This document shows, piece after piece, positions 60,984 to 64,000 of a DNA stretch of 64,000 bases. The stretch comes from Zhaonella formicivorans (GTDB lineage Bacteria; Bacillota; DUOV01; Zhaonellaceae). A program made the translations under genes and the position numbers. The stretch spans positions 1 through 64,000 of the forward strand of contig NZ_CP085524.1 of the NCBI RefSeq assembly GCF_004353525.1, read 5' to 3'. The number at the start of each line of letters is the position of its first letter. Position 1 is the stretch's first letter. The notes below the pieces were generated by a model that saw only the letters and a program-made list of their open reading frames with translations, did not search any database and had not been told where the DNA came from.

Positions 60984-62165
60984 ATGAGTAAACTGTCACC
61001 GCTTTTACAAATACCTACCGGTGTGAAGGATGTTTTGCCCGGTGAGGCTTGGAATAAACGCAGCCTGGAAGCAGCCCTGGTTAACCTGTTTCAGCAGTGG
61101 GGATATCTGGAAGTGGCTACCCCTACCTTTGAATTTTATGAGGTTGTGCGCGAGGAGGACAGCCCCGAGGACCAGCTCTTCAAGTTTATTGATCGTGAAG
61201 GCCGCATACTCGCGCTGCGGCCCGATATGACCACTCCCATCGCCCGTCTGGTAACGACCCATTTGCGCAATGGTTCTTTACCGTTACGGTTGTTTTACAC
61301 CGGGAGTGTTTTTCGTTATGAAAGCATTCAGACCGGCCGGCAGCGGGAATTCAGTCAGGCCGGTGTAGAACTCATCGGTGCCCGGGGGGTTGGGGCCGAT
61401 TCTGAAGTCATCGCACTGGCCATAGAGGCACTGCTTGCTTGTTGCCTGGAGCAGTTTAGAATTGGTATCGGACAGGTTGCAGTCACTAAAGGGTTAATTG
61501 AACAGACCGGCCAGGATCCTGCAGCCCTGAAAAAAATCAAACAGGCAATTATCAATAAAGACTTTGTTGGTTTAGAAACTATTTTAGGACAGCAGGGCTG
61601 TAGCGAAGAGCAAAAAGTAAAACTAATGGAAACGGCCACTTTACATGGGTCGAGAGAAGTTTTAGAGAAAGCGCGGCAGCTAAGCTCCGAGCCTGAGATT
61701 GTAAACGCTCTCGATGCGCTGCAGGAAGTGTACGAAATCCTGGATAATTATGGTTTGTCCAAGTATATTTTCTTTGATTTCAGCATCTTAAGGGATTTTG
61801 ATTACTATACCGGTATAGTGTTTGAAGGTTATGCCCCAGGTTTGGGGTATCCTGTCTGCGGAGGAGGCAGGTATGATAATTTATTAGGAAAGTTTGGCTA
61901 TGACTGTCCCGCCATAGGGTTTGCCATGGGCTTGGAGAGGATAATGCTTGCGCAAAATGCCGACCATGGACTGCCGCCGGTTGATTACCTCCTTACAGGT
62001 CATGATTATGCTGCGCTGTTAAAAAAGGCCAAAGAATTGCGCGGCCAAGGGTTTATAGTGGAAATAGATTTGACAGGTGAGGGCTTGTTGGACTCAAATT
62101 ATGTCCGAGGCAGGAAAATCAAACATGTCCTGGAAGTAGACGGGGGGATTACTGATGCTGGATAA
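60984..62165 (+). CDS. hisZ: ATP phosphoribosyltransferase regulatory subunit HisZ
   Basis: A 393-residue histidyl-tRNA-synthetase paralogue that activates the short form of His[23 protein letters not shown] at the start (two parts), [13 protein letters not shown] near 76, [22 protein letters not shown] (about 108-129) and [14 protein letters not shown] near 292 match class II synthetase motifs, but the C-terminus lacks a full anticodon-binding domain, as in HisZ. ATG 60984 is chosen after AGAGGTGCTGCC; GTG 60975 is the alternative. It overlaps hisG by 11 bp. Confidence 0.95.
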   Translation: MSKLSPLLQIPTGVKDVLPGEAWNKRSLEAALVNLFQQWGYLEVATPTFEFYEVVREEDSPEDQLFKFIDREGRILALRPDMTTPIARLVTTHLRNGSLPLRLFYTGSVFRYESIQTGRQREFSQAGVELIGARGVGADSEVIALAIEALLACCLEQFRIGIGQVAVTKGLIEQTGQDPAALKKIKQAIINKDFVGLETILGQQGCSEEQKVKLMETATLHGSREVLEKARQLSSEPEIVNALDALQEVYEILDNYGLSKYIFFDFSILRDFDYYTGIVFEGYAPGLGYPVCGGGRYDNLLGKFGYDCPAIGFAMGLERIMLAQNADHGLPPVDYLLTGHDYAALLKKAKELRGQGFIVEIDLTGEGLLDSNYVRGRKIKHVLEVDGGITDAG

Positions 62166-62838
62166 AATGACCATTGCCTTGCCCAAAGGCAAATTAGGGG
62201 AAACAGCTGTGGAATTAATAGGACGCATCGGATTGCCCACCTCAGGTTTAAAAACTGATTCCAGAACGCTGATGTTTGATTATCCTGAGGCAAATCTACG
62301 TTATATCATTTGCCGGCCAACTGATATACCTACCTATGTGGAGTACGGGGCCGCTGACCTGGGAATCGTGGGCAAGGATACCATTGTGGAAGCTAAAGCC
62401 GATGTATTTGAGCTGGTGGACTTGAAATTCGGGAAATGCAGGTTTGTGGTGGCAGTTCCGGAAAATATGCTGGCAAGTTATGTTAAGGAAAATGGCGGTT
62501 TTGACTTGAGCCGCTTAAATAATAACCGGGTTGCAACCAAGTTCCCCAGAGTTGCCGAGGATTTTTTTGCCGGATTGGGAATGCAAATGGAAGTTATCAA
62601 GCTGCATGGCAATATAGAATTAGCGCCACGGGTGGGGCTGGCTGAAATGATTGTGGACATAGTTTCTACAGGTAAAACATTAAGGGAAAATGGACTGGTA
62701 GCGGTGGAAGACATTTTTGAAGCTACAGCCAGGCTGATTGCTAACCGGGTGAGCTACCGGATGAAAAATGACAGGTTAACGGACATTGTTGCCCGGCTGC
62801 GGCAGGTAATAGACAATGGAGGAACCAGTGATGCTTAG
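62155..62838 (+). CDS. hisG: ATP phosphoribosyltransferase, short form
   Basis: First step of histidine synthesis. At 227 residues it is the short form that lacks the C-terminal regulatory domain and needs HisZ, encoded just upstream. [22 protein letters not shown] at the start (two parts), [23 protein letters not shown] (about 56-78) and [20 protein letters not shown] near 165 are the family motifs, the last being the PRPP site. Start ATG 62155 overlaps hisZ; its 3' end overlaps hisD by 8 bp. Confidence 0.97.
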   Translation: MLDKMTIALPKGKLGETAVELIGRIGLPTSGLKTDSRTLMFDYPEANLRYIICRPTDIPTYVEYGAADLGIVGKDTIVEAKADVFELVDLKFGKCRFVVAVPENMLASYVKENGGFDLSRLNNNRVATKFPRVAEDFFAGLGMQMEVIKLHGNIELAPRVGLAEMIVDIVSTGKTLRENGLVAVEDIFEATARLIANRVSYRMKNDRLTDIVARLRQVIDNGGTSDA

Positions 62839-64000
62839 AATAATAAATAGCAAGGAAACGGGAGTACAAGACCTTTTACGCAAAGTGCATGGCGTTGATG
62901 AGTCTTTGATCAATAGCGTGCGGCAGATAGTGGAAGATGTGCGCATAAACGGTGAGGCAGCTGTCTTTCATTATACCAGACGCTTTGACGGTGCCGAACT
63001 CAGTGCAGCAACATGGCAGGTGACAGAAGCTGAACTGGAAGAGGCTTGCCGCCAGGTGGAAGAGGAATTTTTAGCCGCTTTACGGAGGGCTAAAGCCAAT
63101 ATAATTTCCTTTCACCAAAAACAGCTGCAAAAGTCCTGGTGGGAAACGGACTCGAAAGGTAACATTACGGGACAAATTTACCGGCCTGTGGAGCGGGTAG
63201 GCATTTATGTTCCAGGAGGTACGGCTGCCTATCCGTCATCTGTTCTAATGACTGCTCTGCCCGCTGTAGTGGCCGGAGTTAAAGAGATCATTATGACATC
63301 ACCGCCTAATGCAGATGGCACCATGAATCCATATACTCTGGTAGCGGCTAAAGAAGCAGGTGTAACGGCTGTTTATAAGGCTGGAGGTGCCCAGGCTATT
63401 GCTGCACTGGCCTATGGTACGGAAAATCTGCGACCGGTACAGAAAATTGTCGGGCCGGGCAACATTTTTGTTACTCTGGCTAAAAAAATGGTCTACGGCC
63501 AGGTGGATATCGATATGCTGGCCGGACCAAGCGAGATTCTGGTTATTGCCGATGAGACCGCCCGGCCGGAGTTTGTTGCTGCAGATCTGCTTTCCCAGGC
63601 AGAACACGATCCCCTGGCTTCAGCCATACTGCTTACCCCTTCCCAAGAGTTAGCCCAAGCAGTCCGGGGAGAAGTGGAAGTTCAGCTGGAGATGCTCCCC
63701 CGGAAGGAAATTGCCAGGAAGTCTATCGACAGTGCCAGCGGCATTATAGTTACGGAAGATCTGGAGGAAGCGCTTGCTTTGGCCAATGAATTTGCGCCGG
63801 AGCACCTGGAGCTGGCTGTAGAGGACCCTTTCCGCTGGCTGGGTAAAATCAGGAATGCCGGGGCAATTTTCTTGGGGCATTTTAGCCCGGAACCGTTAGG
63901 AGATTATTTTGCCGGTCCCAATCACGTTTTGCCTACCGGTGGAACAGCCAAATTCTACTCCCCGTTAAATGTGGATATTTATATGAAGAAGTCCAGCTTG
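62831..64000 (+). CDS. hisD: Histidinol dehydrogenase, 3' end outside the window
   Basis: Oxidises histidinol to histidine in two NAD-linked steps. The frame from ATG 62831 runs 390 codons to the window edge without a stop. [19 protein letters not shown] near 119, [16 protein letters not shown] near 182, [15 protein letters not shown] near 204, [14 protein letters not shown] near 227 and [15 protein letters not shown] near 253 (zinc Gln and His) are diagnostic. Full-length enzymes are about 430 residues, so roughly 40 are missing. It overlaps hisG by 8 bp and is third in the hisZGD unit. Confidence 0.97.
   Translation, partial: MLRIINSKETGVQDLLRKVHGVDESLINSVRQIVEDVRINGEAAVFHYTRRFDGAELSAATWQVTEAELEEACRQVEEEFLAALRRAKANIISFHQKQLQKSWWETDSKGNITGQIYRPVERVGIYVPGGTAAYPSSVLMTALPAVVAGVKEIIMTSPPNADGTMNPYTLVAAKEAGVTAVYKAGGAQAIAALAYGTENLRPVQKIVGPGNIFVTLAKKMVYGQVDIDMLAGPSEILVIADETARPEFVAADLLSQAEHDPLASAILLTPSQELAQAVRGEVEVQLEMLPRKEIARKSIDSASGIIVTEDLEEALALANEFAPEHLELAVEDPFRWLGKIRNAGAIFLGHFSPEPLGDYFAGPNHVLPTGGTAKFYSPLNVDIYMKKSSL

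Overview
The window reads as chromosomal DNA of an anaerobic, probably spore-forming Firmicute (Bacillota, Clostridia-like). This rests on a YhcN/YlaJ-type sporulation lipoprotein, a CIRCE-controlled groESL operon, T-box, SAM-I, PRPP (ykkC-2b) and Moco riboswitches, a single-chain clostridial PurL, a tungsten-type aldehyde:ferredoxin oxidoreductase and two sigma-54 activators. No rRNA, tRNA or CRISPR array is seen. Most genes are on the + strand with close spacing.

Layout. 1-3.2 kb: chemotaxis receptor, DUF1540 protein, small ORF, patatin-like hydrolase. 3.2-9.7 kb: molybdenum/tungsten cofactor operon led by a Moco riboswitch and terminator (small CELGCF-tail protein, two moeA genes, moaA, moaC, MOSC protein, mogA). 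9.9-14.5 kb: alanine unit (zinc-ribbon peptide, Na+/alanine symporter, ACT-AAA-Fis activator, alanine dehydrogenase) with sigma-54 promoters and matching upstream sites before symporter and dehydrogenase. 14.7-16.9 kb: groESL. 17-22.4 kb: lipoprotein, EamA exporter, a second sigma-54 activator with an unusual GAFPGA loop, UroD-fold protein, membrane-anchored protein. 22.6-25.6 kb (minus): serine unit (serA, class V aminotransferase) behind a serine T-box. 25.7-33.6 kb: hpt-guaA, a secretion-ATPase-like remnant, LysR regulator, purL. 34-46.1 kb: catabolic island (DoeA-like M24 hydrolase, TRAP transporter, M20 amidohydrolase, SHMT-like enzyme, AOR, ThiS/MoaD protein, cyclase-family hydrolase, MFS, GntR regulator). 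46.3-55.5 kb: purEBCFMNHD behind PurR-like sites, a strong promoter and a PRPP riboswitch. 55.6-58.4 kb (minus): metNIQ behind a SAM-I riboswitch. 58.4-60.15 kb: an apparently intact ISLre2-family element with target duplication. 60.2-64 kb: tatA, yerC-like gene, hisZ-hisG-hisD (hisD runs off the end).

Connections. The cofactor operon can supply the AOR encoded about 32 kb away. hpt, guaA, purL and the pur operon form one nucleotide theme at three loci. The catabolic island shares a GTCGACAAT-type motif upstream of its first gene, its SHMT-like gene and its GntR gene, suggesting one regulon. A family of heptamer-period intergenic repeats recurs at eight or more places, often as inverted arms ending just before a Shine-Dalgarno sequence; one copy sits inside the PRPP riboswitch. 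The best candidates for new biology are the catabolic island, the heptamer elements and their riboswitch insertion, the alternative hairpins between purH and purD, and the GAFPGA activator.
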